Shown here in pieces: positions 45,954 through 53,611 of a DNA stretch of 64,000 nucleotides. The notes beneath the pieces were generated by a model. The model was not told the DNA's origin, made no database searches, and worked only from the letters and a program-made list of their open reading frames with translations. Source of the DNA: Brevundimonas fontaquae (GTDB lineage Bacteria > Pseudomonadota > Alphaproteobacteria > Caulobacterales > Caulobacteraceae); assembly GCF_017086445.1 (NCBI RefSeq), contig NZ_CP070968.1, forward strand, positions 2,604,001-2,668,000, read 5' to 3'. The position numbers and the translations under genes are program-made. The stretch's first letter is position 1. Every line of letters begins with the position of its first letter.

Positions 45954-46438
45954 GACGCGTCCTCCCCTACCCCATCCTTTCACTCGGCCTGTTCGTCGCC
46001 TCGATCCTGCTCAGCGCCTCGGTCGCTCCGCCGTCTCTGGCGCTCGCGGTGCTGCTGGCCCTGCTGGCGCCCATCATCATGCTGGCGCTGGGCGTGGATC
46101 GCGTGCGGGTGAAGGCGCCGATGGCCATAGTGCGTCTCGCCATAGACGTCATTGGCGACATCGTGCGGTCCAACTGGGCGGTGTCACATATCATTCTGGG
46201 GCGGCGACGGCATAAGCGCACATCCGGCTTCATCCACATCCCGCTGGACCTGCGCGACCGATATGGTCTGGCGGTCCTGGCCATCATCATCACCTCGACG
46301 CCCGGCACCTTGTGGGTCGAGTATGAGTCCGCCACCGGCCGTCTGCTGCTGCACGTGCTGGATCTCGTGGATGAAGAGACCTGGGTGCGGCTGATCAAGG
46401 ATCGCTATGAGCGCCGGCTGATGGAGATTTTTGAATGA
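45950..46438 (+). CDS. mrpE: Mrp antiporter subunit E
   Basis: A 162-residue protein with two or three N-terminal hydrophobic helices (YPILSLGLFVASILLSASVAPPSLALAVLLALLAPIIML). The MnhE cytoplasmic domain follows: HIPLDLRDRYGLAVLAIIITSTPGTLWVEYESATGRLLLHVLDLVDEETWVRLIKDRYERRLMEIFE. The 'TPGT' motif is the family hallmark. ATGA overlaps occur at both ends. Confidence 0.95.
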   Translation: MRRVLPYPILSLGLFVASILLSASVAPPSLALAVLLALLAPIIMLALGVDRVRVKAPMAIVRLAIDVIGDIVRSNWAVSHIILGRRRHKRTSGFIHIPLDLRDRYGLAVLAIIITSTPGTLWVEYESATGRLLLHVLDLVDEETWVRLIKDRYERRLMEIFE

Positions 46439-46716
46439 CGGCGGCGGTGCTGACCTGGGGCCTGGGTCTGGCCCAACTGATGCTGATCTGCGCCATCGGC
46501 CTGGCGGCATGGCGGATCATTCACGGTCCGCGCGCCCAGGATCGCGTCCTGGGCATGGACACCCTTTATCTGAACGGCATGCTGCTGGTCGTGGTGTTCG
46601 GCATCCGCACCAACAGCCAGCTCTATTTCGAGGCCGCCCTGGTGATCGGCATGTTGGGCTTCGCCGCCACCGTGGCCCTGGCCAAGTTTCTGATGCGCGG
46701 CGAGGTGATTGAATGA
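46435..46716 (+). CDS. mrpF: Mrp antiporter subunit F
   Basis: A 93-residue, three-helix membrane protein. The conserved GPRAQDRVLGMDTLYLNGMLLVVVFGIRT stretch contains the Arg-Asp pair essential in MrpF, and it ends in FAATVALAKFLMRGEVIE. It overlaps mrpE and mrpG by four bases at each end. Confidence 0.95.
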   Translation: MTAAVLTWGLGLAQLMLICAIGLAAWRIIHGPRAQDRVLGMDTLYLNGMLLVVVFGIRTNSQLYFEAALVIGMLGFAATVALAKFLMRGEVIE

Positions 46717-47054
46717 CCGAGGCTGACGTTCCCGCATGGGCCGCCATCGCCGTCGTCGCCCTGGCCGTCGTCGGTTCAGCCCTTTCGCTACTGGGCGCGA
46801 TTGGGCTGGTTCGGCTGAAGACATTTTATGAGCGCGTCCACGCTCCGACGCTTGGGGCCACGCTGGGCATGGCGCTGGTCCTGCTGGCGTCGATCATCTG
46901 GTTCACGACCGTCGAGCGGCGTTTCATGCCGCGCGAAATCCTGATCGGCCTGTTCCTGACGGTCACGACGCCGGTCACCCTGATCCTGCTCGCCCGCGCC
47001 GCCCTGTTCCGTGATCGCACCGACAGGGTCAAAGACACGCCGAGGAAGGGCTGA
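46713..47054 (+). CDS. mrpG: Mrp antiporter subunit G
   Basis: A 113-residue membrane protein of the MnhG/PhaG family: LSLLGAIGLVRLKTFYERVHAPTLGATLGMALVLLASIIWF with the family's 'GLVRL.D.Y.R.HA.T...TLG' pattern, then EILIGLFLTVTTPVTLILLARAA. It is the last gene of the operon. The complete set A(B)-C-D-E-F-G is present, so a functional antiporter for Na+ and pH homeostasis is expected. Confidence 0.95.
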   Translation: MTEADVPAWAAIAVVALAVVGSALSLLGAIGLVRLKTFYERVHAPTLGATLGMALVLLASIIWFTTVERRFMPREILIGLFLTVTTPVTLILLARAALFRDRTDRVKDTPRKG

Positions 47055-47063
47055 TCGACCGGC

Positions 47064-47094
47064 AAAAAAAGAAGCCCGGCGGGGGCGCCGGGCT
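47064..47094 (-). terminator. Intrinsic terminator of the lipoprotein gene
   Basis: AGCCCGGCG (47073-47081) pairs with CGCCGGGCT (47086-47094). On the minus strand the hairpin is followed by a long T run (complement of the A run at 47064-47070). It ends the minus-strand lipoprotein transcript and may also stop the Mrp transcript. Confidence 0.85.
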
Positions 47095-47171
47095 GCAAGC
47101 AGGTTCGGTGATGGTGTCCCTGAGGACGGCCCATTCCTTAACCGAAATGGTTTCCAGATCGTTAAGCGCCT

Positions 47172-47894
47172 TCAGTCCGGCAGCCAGGCCGTCTGACGCC
47201 CAGATGGCTCGACAGGCCAAGTGATCCGCCAACCCGCCCCCGCCCGCTCGACGACGAAGCCCGCAGTCGCCCCCGCGCCCGGATAGTCGAAGCGCTTTCC
47301 GTTCACCGTGATCGTCGCCGGACCCGACTGTCCGATGACGGCCCGCCAGCGGCCGCGTCCGATCGCCGTCGGCGCCATATCCGCGCCGTTGATATTGACC
47401 GAGGGAGCCGCCCCATTCGTCCGGCCTGAAGCCATCAGAGTCGCACCGTCCGAATCCACCGCATCCAGCCCTTCGGCGCCATCGAGGCGAACAGTCGGTT
47501 GGCCAGCGGCAATCAAGGCGACGGGACCGGCCCCTGCTTGGGTCACCACCAGGGTCTCGGGCGAGACGGCGGCGTCCTCGCCCACCTGCACCTCGGGCGT
47601 AAAGCGTACATCGCCGCTCAGAGGCGGCAGTCGCAGTTCGAAACGCCCCGCGCCGTCCGCCGTCGTCGCCACGGCCGCAGTATCCGGCGCACGCAGCACG
47701 ACGCGTGCATTGGGCCCCGCCCCGCCGCGCAGCACCAGGACGCCGCCGTCGCGCGTCACGCCGTCGATCTGAGGCGGGCGAACCCAAGGCGAGGCCTCGT
47801 CGGCGCCCGTCGGCCCCGCCACGCCGCCCTGCTGATCGGAACAGGCTGCGGCAGCCAGGACCGCGACACACGCGACCATCATCCGACGTTTCAT
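47172..47894 (-). CDS. Putative lipoprotein, unknown function
   Basis: A 240-residue envelope protein. Its N-terminus has a lipobox LAAAAC with Cys18 (MKRRMMVACVAVLAAAACSDQ). The mature part resembles two small immunoglobulin-like beta domains: PPQIDGVTRDGGVLVLRGGAGPNARVVLRAPD with GRFELRLPPLSG, and a second GPVALIAAGQPTVRLDGAEG to RRAGAGWRITWPV. I do not recognise the family. It is convergent with the Mrp operon and divergent from the LOG-family gene. Confidence 0.7.
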   Translation of the reverse strand: MKRRMMVACVAVLAAAACSDQQGGVAGPTGADEASPWVRPPQIDGVTRDGGVLVLRGGAGPNARVVLRAPDTAAVATTADGAGRFELRLPPLSGDVRFTPEVQVGEDAAVSPETLVVTQAGAGPVALIAAGQPTVRLDGAEGLDAVDSDGATLMASGRTNGAAPSVNINGADMAPTAIGRGRWRAVIGQSGPATITVNGKRFDYPGAGATAGFVVERAGAGWRITWPVEPSGRQTAWLPD

Positions 47895-48005
47895 CCTGCG
47901 CCTCTACGATATAGGACTGGCGACCCAGCGGCTTGAGCCTGTGTTAGCTTGAGCGCCGTCGGTTTGGCCATGGCCAGGCCGCCTATTCGTTTTCTTCGAG
48001 GCTCC

Positions 48006-48611
48006 ATGTCCCTGCCCCCCGTTTCGTTCCTGCCGTTCGACGGCTCTTCCGTCTGCCTGTTCTGCGGCGCTTCCGAGACCGCCGATCCCTCCTATACCGA
48101 GGCGGCCTACGCGTTCGGCAAGGCGGCGGCCGAGGCCGGCTGGCGGCTGGTCTATGGTGGCGGCGGCGTCGGTCTGATGGGAGCCTCCGCGCGTGGCGCG
48201 CACGAAGCGGGCGGCCGGGTCGTCGGCATCATGCCGGCCTTCCTGCGCAGCCGCGAACGCCTGTTCGACGAGGTCGAAACCGTCGTCGTCACCTCGATGC
48301 ACGAGCGTAAGCAACTGATGTATGACCAATCCGACGCCTTCGTGGTGGCGCCCGGCGGCATCGGCACCCTGGAAGAGGTTGTGGAGCTGCTGTCCTGGAA
48401 GCGGCTGGACCTGCACCACAAGCCGGTCGTCTTCCTGAATCTGAACGGCTTCTGGAACGGCTTCTTCGAGCTGATGAAGCACAGCGTCGCGGAAGGAATG
48501 ACGCCGCCGTCGTTCCTTGACGCCTGGACCGTCGCCGAAACCGTCGAAGAGGCGATCGCGCAGGTCCAGGCCGGGGGCGATGCGCCGCAATTGAAACATG
48601 ATCATCGATAA
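48006..48611 (+). CDS. LOG-family (lysine decarboxylase-like) nucleotide hydrolase, TIGR00730
   Basis: A 201-residue Rossmann-fold protein. VCLFCGASETADPSYTEAA and VYGGGGVGLMG lead to the catalytic motif PGGIGTLEEVVELLSWKRL, the PGGxGTxxE signature of LOG cytokinin-activating phosphoribohydrolases. MHERKQLMYDQSDAFV carries a conserved Arg. Bacterial members usually hydrolyse nucleoside monophosphates or act in cytokinin-like metabolism; some are mislabelled lysine decarboxylases. The ATG at 48006 has GAGG five bases upstream. Confidence 0.92.
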   Translation: MSLPPVSFLPFDGSSVCLFCGASETADPSYTEAAYAFGKAAAEAGWRLVYGGGGVGLMGASARGAHEAGGRVVGIMPAFLRSRERLFDEVETVVVTSMHERKQLMYDQSDAFVVAPGGIGTLEEVVELLSWKRLDLHHKPVVFLNLNGFWNGFFELMKHSVAEGMTPPSFLDAWTVAETVEEAIAQVQAGGDAPQLKHDHR

Positions 48612-48647
48612 GTGATCATCGCTCATGATCCGCTGCGCGCGCCTTGA

Positions 48648-48666
48648 CAGTTTTTATCGAAAACTG
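48648..48666. promoter_or_regulatory. Inverted repeat CAGTTTT-N5-AAAACTG upstream of small exported protein
   Basis: Perfect 7-base arms flank TATCG, overlapping a TTGACA (48644-48649) that could be a -35 element 68 bases before the next start codon. A nearby direct repeat of TGATCATCG occurs around 48598-48620. The repeat could be an operator or a weak hairpin. Confidence 0.35.
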
Positions 48667-48716
48667 ACATGGGGGTGCAGCGGCATGACGCCGTTCTTCA
48701 TTTCGGAGAGTTTTCA

Positions 48717-49010
48717 ATGCGCGCTCTGCTGATCGCCGCCGCCCTGTTCGCCGCCGCCCCTGCGGTCGCCCAAGCCCCCGCCGCCACCAGCCTGACGCTG
48801 GCCGACGCCGCCAAGGCGCCTGCACGCGCCACCATCATCGACGGCGCTCGTTGGTCCTGCGAAGGCGCGACCTGCACCGCCGCAGGCGGCACGGAACAGC
48901 CCGCGACGCGCGCCTGCCGCCGCGTGGTTCAGAAGTTCGGTCCGGTGACCGCCTTCTCCTACAAGGGTGTCGCCCTGAGCGCCGACGAACTGGCCGTGTG
49001 CAACACTTGA
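48717..49010 (+). CDS. Small exported cysteine-containing protein
   Basis: A 97-residue secreted protein. The signal peptide is MRALLIAAALFAAAPAVAQAPA. The mature part carries four Cys (WSCEGATCTA, RACRRVV, LAVCNT), so two disulfides are likely. It resembles a family of small conserved Caulobacteraceae exported proteins of unknown function (possibly the CC_3452 group; I am not certain). The ATG at 48717 has GGAG nine bases upstream. It is convergent with gltX. Confidence 0.7.
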   Translation: MRALLIAAALFAAAPAVAQAPAATSLTLADAAKAPARATIIDGARWSCEGATCTAAGGTEQPATRACRRVVQKFGPVTAFSYKGVALSADELAVCNT

Positions 49011-49026
49011 TCTGGATTGAGGCGGC

Positions 49027-50361
49027 TTAGGCCGCCTCGCCTCTCAGACGCCGCTGGATGGTTTCGCGACCGATCAGCGGCGCCATGGCCGCCATGTCCG
49101 GCCCGTGCTGCTGCCCCGTCAGCGCCAGACGCAGCGGCATGAACAGCGCCTTTCCCTTCGCGCCCGTTTCGGCCTTGACGGCCGAGGTCCACGTCGACCA
49201 AGCGTTCTCGTCGATCACTTCCGGCAGCAGACGCAGCGCCGTTTCGATGAAGGTCGCATCTTCGATCACCGGTTGGGCCGGGCCGCGAACGATCTGCGCC
49301 ATGTCCGCGACGTCGGCGAACTTCGTCAGATTGCCCCGAACCGTATTCCAGAAGATTTCACCCAGATCGGCGCCGAGAGCCTGAAGACGCGGCTGCGCCG
49401 TCGCATAGTCCATGACGTGCAGCGCCTGGGCGTTTAGCCGGTCCAAATCCGCCGTATCGTAACGCGCCGGCGAACGGCCCATCTTGGAGAAGGCGAAGCT
49501 CTGACCCAGAGCCTCGACCGAGGCGCCGACTTCCAGCGGATCAGAGGTCCCGATTCGGCCAAGGTGGCTGGTGATCGCGATCGGCTCATAGCCTTGGTCG
49601 CGCATGTCGTTGATCGACAGCGACCCCAGACGCTTGGACAGGGCCGCGCCGTCGGCGCCGACCAGCAGCGGCATGTGGGCGAAACCCGGAACCGTCGCGC
49701 CCAGCGCCTCGAAGATTTCGATCTGCGCCCCGGTGTTGGTGACGTGATCCTCGCCCCGGATGATGTGCGTGATGGCCATGTCGATGTCATCGACCACCGA
49801 CGGCAGGGTGTAGAGAAACAGGCCGTCCTCCCGGATCAGCACCGGGTCCGACATCGAGGCGGTGTCCACCTCCGCATGACCGCGCGCCAGGTCTTCCCAG
49901 GCGACGCGCTTGCCGTCCAGCTTGAAGCGCCAATGTGGGCGGCGCCCTTCGCCTTCGTAAGCGGCCTTCTGCTCTTCGGTCAGTTCCAGCGCCGCGCGGT
50001 CATAGATAGGCGGCAGGCCGCGTGACAGCTGCACCTTGCGGCGACGGTCCAGCTCGTCGGCTGTCTCATAGGCGGGATAAAGCCGCCCCGACGCCTTCAG
50101 CCTGGCGGCCGCTTCTTCGTAGCGATCGAACCGCTTGGACTGATTGTAGCGCTCGTCCCACGGCATCCCCAGCCAGGTCAGGTCGTCTTCGATTCCCTGT
50201 TCGAACTCGGGCGTGGAGCGCGCCAGGTCGGTATCGTCGATGCGCAGCACAAAGGACCCGCCCTGCCCCTTGGCGAACATCCAGTTCACCAAGGCGGTGC
50301 GGACATTGCCGACGTGCAGCTTACCCGTGGGCGACGGGGCGAAACGAACCTTGACGGACAT
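49027..50361 (-). CDS. gltX: Glutamyl-tRNA synthetase
   Basis: A 444-residue class Ib synthetase. The HIGH motif is APSPTGKLHVGNVRTALVNW and the KMSKS motif is GAALSKRLGSLSI. FVLRIDDTDLARS is the glutamate-site loop and LPSVVDDIDMAITHIIRGEDHVTNT is standard. The C-terminal anticodon domain (TADLDRLNAQALHVMDY onward) is present. Alphaproteobacteria often have two gltX genes with different tRNA preferences, so it may charge tRNA-Glu or also tRNA-Gln for later amidation. Confidence 0.96.
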   Translation of the reverse strand: MSVKVRFAPSPTGKLHVGNVRTALVNWMFAKGQGGSFVLRIDDTDLARSTPEFEQGIEDDLTWLGMPWDERYNQSKRFDRYEEAAARLKASGRLYPAYETADELDRRRKVQLSRGLPPIYDRAALELTEEQKAAYEGEGRRPHWRFKLDGKRVAWEDLARGHAEVDTASMSDPVLIREDGLFLYTLPSVVDDIDMAITHIIRGEDHVTNTGAQIEIFEALGATVPGFAHMPLLVGADGAALSKRLGSLSINDMRDQGYEPIAITSHLGRIGTSDPLEVGASVEALGQSFAFSKMGRSPARYDTADLDRLNAQALHVMDYATAQPRLQALGADLGEIFWNTVRGNLTKFADVADMAQIVRGPAQPVIEDATFIETALRLLPEVIDENAWSTWTSAVKAETGAKGKALFMPLRLALTGQQHGPDMAAMAPLIGRETIQRRLRGEAA

Positions 50362-50437
50362 GGATAGACGACCTCGAAAGCGAGGCGGCTAGGTCGCCCC
50401 GCAACCCGGCGAAGTCAAGGCGCGGAAGGCTTAAACC

Positions 50438-50872
50438 TCAGTCGTCGCGGTGAACGCGTTCGCGGCGTTCGTGGCGTTCCTGGGCTTCGACCGACAGGGT
50501 CGCCGTCGGACGGGCTTCCAGACGACCCAGGCTGATGGGTTCGCCCGTATCCTCGCAGTAGCCGTAGGAACCATCCTCGATCCGGCGCAGCGCGTCGTCG
50601 ATCTTGGAGATCAACTTGCGTTGACGGTCGCGGGTTCGCAACTCCAGCGCGCGATCGGATTCCGAAGACGCCCGGTCCACCAGATCGGGGTGGTTTTCGG
50701 TCTCGGCCTTAAGGTTGACGACCGTGCCCTTGGACTCACGAAGGATCTCATCCTTCCAGGCCAGCAGCTTCTTCTTGAAATAGGCTTGCTGCCGTTCGTT
50801 CATGAACGGCTCGCTGTCAGACGGCCGATACGGGCCGGTTTCGTCGGACACAACGGACGCCAAGGCGCTCAT
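50438..50872 (-). CDS. dksA: RNA polymerase-binding transcription factor DksA (zinc cysteines mostly lost)
   Basis: A 144-residue DksA. The coiled-coil (QQAYFKKKLLAWKDEILRESKGTVVNLKAETENHPDLVDRASSESDRALELRTRDRQRKLISKIDDALRRIEDG) holds the conserved DxxDxA-like tip as DLVDRAS. The zinc-finger part GYCEDTGEPISLGRLEARPTATLSVEAQERH keeps one of the four E. coli cysteines (C-x2-T and S-x2-A in place of C-x2-C twice). This is the usual alphaproteobacterial form. It probably works with ppGpp on RNA polymerase. The ATG at 50872 is used; fliX lies 180 bases further on the same strand. Confidence 0.93.
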   Translation of the reverse strand: MSALASVVSDETGPYRPSDSEPFMNERQQAYFKKKLLAWKDEILRESKGTVVNLKAETENHPDLVDRASSESDRALELRTRDRQRKLISKIDDALRRIEDGSYGYCEDTGEPISLGRLEARPTATLSVEAQERHERRERVHRDD

Positions 50873-51051
50873 CGATCTCACGCTCTCTAACACGCCCCCC
50901 TGTGGCGTAGATGGCCGTATAGTCAGCCCGTCGAGTCGCGGCAACGCGGTTCTCGATTCCGTGATGGAAATAGGGCGACTCACCGCCTGACAGTGGCAAA
51001 AGTCACTCACTACCGAAGCTTAGCCGCCTGATGTCAGACGATTATTTCATA

Positions 51052-51477
51052 TCAGGGGCGGTTGCGGCGCATTTCGGCCTTCGCCAGTTCGACTGAAGCG
51101 CGCAGGTCGATCTGATCCAGCAGGGCGCCCAGGTCCTTGTCGTCGTCGGCGGCGCGCTCCTCGCGCAGGCTCCGCGCCAGTCGATCCAGAGCGCCCTCGT
51201 CGGCGTCGCCGTTCAGCAGGGCCAGCTTGATTTCGTCGAGGCGATCCAGAAGACCGCTGCCGCGCCGGATCGCACGACGGCGCTTCTCCAGCGGCCCCTC
51301 GACCCCTTGAAGGGCCATCAGGGCCGAGACGTCAGAAACCCCGCCCGTTGCTGCGCTGGCGGTCGTTGCAGCAGGTGCGGATGCAGCCGCGGCCTGCCCC
51401 AGCGAGAAGCCGCTGGCGGATCGCGTCGAACGTGTGCTGGCAGGCGTGCTGACGCCGTTGGGGCCGACAACCTTCAT
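51052..51477 (-). CDS. fliX: Flagellar assembly regulator FliX
   Basis: A 141-residue protein with the FliX layout: a Ser/Ala/Thr-rich N-terminus (MKVVGPNGVSTPASTRSTRSASGFSLG), then GGVSDVSALMALQGVE, then a helical C-terminus (EKRRRAIRRGSGLLDRLDEIKLALLNGDADEGALDRLARSLREERA). In Caulobacter FliX links completion of the basal body to FlbD-driven sigma-54 transcription. It is divergent from flgI, as in Caulobacter, so the two share the gap with the sigma-54 promoter. Confidence 0.93.
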   Translation of the reverse strand: MKVVGPNGVSTPASTRSTRSASGFSLGQAAAASAPAATTASAATGGVSDVSALMALQGVEGPLEKRRRAIRRGSGLLDRLDEIKLALLNGDADEGALDRLARSLREERAADDDKDLGALLDQIDLRASVELAKAEMRRNRP

Positions 51478-51607
51478 GTGCAGGTGCTCCGCGTCATGAA
51501 ACCATGGATGACGGGCGGCGATGACTGTTTGGTTAACGCCCCGGCAAATCCTGCCGCTTCTCTGCCCGCCAGAGCTCGACTAACATTGAATTCACTTCTT
51601 TAATTCT

Positions 51608-51624
51608 CCGGCACGATCCTCGCA
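51608..51624 (+). promoter_or_regulatory. Sigma-54 promoter of flgI
   Basis: CGGCACGATCCTCGCA matches TGGCAC-N5-TTGC, with GG at 51610-51611 and GC at 51622-51623 exactly ten bases apart. It lies about 35 bases before the flgI ATG. Class III flagellar genes of Caulobacter use such promoters under FlbD control, so this is well supported by context. Confidence 0.75.
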
Positions 51625-51660
51625 TAGATGGCGGCGTAACGTTGCGTGGACGCCTGACCG

Positions 51661-52782
51661 ATGCAAAATCTGCTTGCCCGCCTGATCGCCTCCGTCGCCG
51701 CGACGCTCGTCGTCGCTGGCGGCGCGACCTCGGCGCTGGCCCAGTCGCAGTCGCGCATCAAGGACATCGCCGCCGTCGAGGGCGTGCGCGGCAACCAGCT
51801 TGTCGGCTACGGCATGGTCATGGGGCTGAACGGCACGGGCGACTCCTTACGCAACTGCCCCTTCACCCGCCAATCGCTGGAAGGCATGACCGAGCGGCTG
51901 GGCGTCAACATTCGCGGGGCCAACGCCAACACCAAGAATATGGCCGCCGTCATGGTCACGGCCGACCTGCCCGCATTCGCCACGCCCGGCTCGCGCATCG
52001 ACGTGTCGGTCGCCTCCATGTGCGACGCCAAGAGCTTGCTGGGCGGTTCGCTGGTGGTTACCAGCCTGCAAGGCGCGGACGGTCAGGTCTATGCGGTGGC
52101 GCAGGGCTCGGTCCAGACCGGCGCCGTCTCGGCGTCGGGAGGGTCGGGGTCGTCGGTGACGCGCGGCGTGCCGACCGCGGGCCGCATCGCCTCGGGCGCC
52201 CTGGTCGAGCGCGAGACGGGCTTCCAGATGGCCAATATGAACGAGGTGCGCCTGAATCTGCGCAACCCCGACTTCACCACCGCCCAGCGCGTCGCCGCCG
52301 TCGTCAACGCCGCCTATCCGGGGTCGGCCCTGGCCGAGAACGGCACGGTCGTCGCCCTGCGCGCGCCCGGTGAACTGGGCATGGCGGGCTTTATCAGCCG
52401 AATCGAAAACCTGGCCGTCAGCGTCGACACGCCCGCCAAGGTCATCATCGACGAGGTCAACGGCGTCATCGTCATGGGCGACGCCGTCCGCATCTCTCGC
52501 GTCGCCATCGCCCAAGGCAATCTGACCATATCGGTGGACGAACAGCCGCAGGTCAGTCAGCCGGCGCCCTTCAGCCGGGGCCAGACCGCTGTCGTTCCCT
52601 CGACGCAGGTGAACGTCGAAGAGGATCTGGGCACCCAGATGCGGCTGGTCGGCGGCGGGGCCAACCTGTCCACCCTGGTCAACGGCCTGAACGCCCTGGG
52701 CGTCAGCCCGCGCGACATGATCAGCATCCTGCAGGCCATCAAGGCCGCCGGTGCCCTGCAGGCCGACATCGAGGTGATGTGA
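51661..52782 (+). CDS. flgI: Flagellar P-ring protein FlgI
   Basis: A 373-residue periplasmic protein forming the P ring around the flagellar rod. The signal peptide (MQNLLARLIASVAATLVVAGGATSALAQ) is followed by SRIKDIAAVEGVRGNQLVGYGMVMGLNGTGDS. Later blocks are TKNMAAVMVTADLPAFATPGSRIDVSVASM, GGSLVVTSLQGADGQVYAVAQG and LRNPDFTTAQRVAAVVN. The ending is STLVNGLNALGVSPRDMISILQAIKAAGALQADIEVM, as in all FlgI. The start is the ATG after the sigma-54 promoter. The rod-binding gene follows at once. Confidence 0.97.
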   Translation: MQNLLARLIASVAATLVVAGGATSALAQSQSRIKDIAAVEGVRGNQLVGYGMVMGLNGTGDSLRNCPFTRQSLEGMTERLGVNIRGANANTKNMAAVMVTADLPAFATPGSRIDVSVASMCDAKSLLGGSLVVTSLQGADGQVYAVAQGSVQTGAVSASGGSGSSVTRGVPTAGRIASGALVERETGFQMANMNEVRLNLRNPDFTTAQRVAAVVNAAYPGSALAENGTVVALRAPGELGMAGFISRIENLAVSVDTPAKVIIDEVNGVIVMGDAVRISRVAIAQGNLTISVDEQPQVSQPAPFSRGQTAVVPSTQVNVEEDLGTQMRLVGGGANLSTLVNGLNALGVSPRDMISILQAIKAAGALQADIEVM

Positions 52783-52784
52783 GC

Positions 52785-53087
52785 ATGACCGACCTGACTG
52801 TCTCCGCCGACCTGTTGCGCCCCGCCGCGGCCGCGCCCAGGGCCGTGAACCGCGACAAGATCGCGGAAACCGCCAAGGCCTTCGAGGCCACCTTCATTTC
52901 CCAGATGCTGAAGCCGATGTTCGAAGGCCTGTCGACCGACCGCATGTTCGGCGGCGGCCAGGGCGAGGCGACATGGCGCAGCTTCATGCTGGACGAAATG
53001 GCCAAGTCCACGGTCAAGGCGGGCGGCATCGGCCTGAGCAACACCATCATGGCCGAAATGCTGAAGATGCAGGAGGGCCGGCAATGA
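52785..53087 (+). CDS. flgJ: Rod-binding protein (FlgJ N-terminal domain)
   Basis: A 100-residue protein with only the rod-binding half of FlgJ: KIAETAKAFEATFISQMLKPMFEGLSTDRMFGGGQGEATWRSFMLDEMAKSTVKAGGIGLSNTIMAEML. There is no muramidase domain, as expected in alphaproteobacteria where a separate lytic enzyme (SagA/MltG-like) does that job. The ATG at 52785 has GAGGTG upstream; the flgI stop is three bases before it. It overlaps the next gene by ATGA. Confidence 0.9.
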   Translation: MTDLTVSADLLRPAAAAPRAVNRDKIAETAKAFEATFISQMLKPMFEGLSTDRMFGGGQGEATWRSFMLDEMAKSTVKAGGIGLSNTIMAEMLKMQEGRQ

Positions 53088-53521
53088 GCGACACCGAACT
53101 GGCCCAGGCGCGGGTTCGTCAGTTGACGACCTTGACCTTGCGTCTGACCGAGCGATTGAAGGGCGAAACAGCCGCCTTCGCCGATGGCCGTCCTCAGGAT
53201 GTGGCCGCCGGTCTGTCGGAAACCCAGGAGATGGCCAATCTCTACCGTCGCGATTCCGCCCATGTGAAGGCCAATCCGGCGCTGCTAAGCGGCGCTCCAC
53301 TCGAAGACCGCAGGACGTTGGTCGACGCCACGCGTGAGTTCGACGCCGTCCTGACTCGCCACAGCCGCGCCGTCGACGCCGCGCGTCAGATTTCCGAGGG
53401 ACTGGTCCGCGCCATCGCGGCGGAAGTCACCGCTGCTCGCACACCCGCCTCCGCCTATGCCGCCGATGGCCGCGCCTCGCTGGGCGACGGACGCGCTGTC
53501 GCTCTGAACCGCATGGCCTGA
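53084..53521 (+). CDS. flbY: FlbY/FlgN-like flagellar protein
   Basis: A 145-residue, mostly helical protein (LAQARVRQLTTLTLRLTERLKGETAAFADG, EDRRTLVDATREFDAVLTRHSRAVDAARQISEGLVRAIAAEV) at the position of flbY behind flgI in Caulobacter. The pattern resembles FlgN-type export chaperones for hook-associated proteins, but homology is weak by eye. The ATG overlaps the flgJ stop, so it belongs to the flgI operon. The symbol rests on synteny more than on sequence. Confidence 0.65.
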   Translation: MSDTELAQARVRQLTTLTLRLTERLKGETAAFADGRPQDVAAGLSETQEMANLYRRDSAHVKANPALLSGAPLEDRRTLVDATREFDAVLTRHSRAVDAARQISEGLVRAIAAEVTAARTPASAYAADGRASLGDGRAVALNRMA

Positions 53522-53611
53522 ACGGGCTAGCCCTTCGCCGTTCCCAGATCACGGTTCGCGTCCTAAGGGTCATTGCCTATTTTTTAAGCGACGGCGTGCC
53601 AGCATCGCCTC

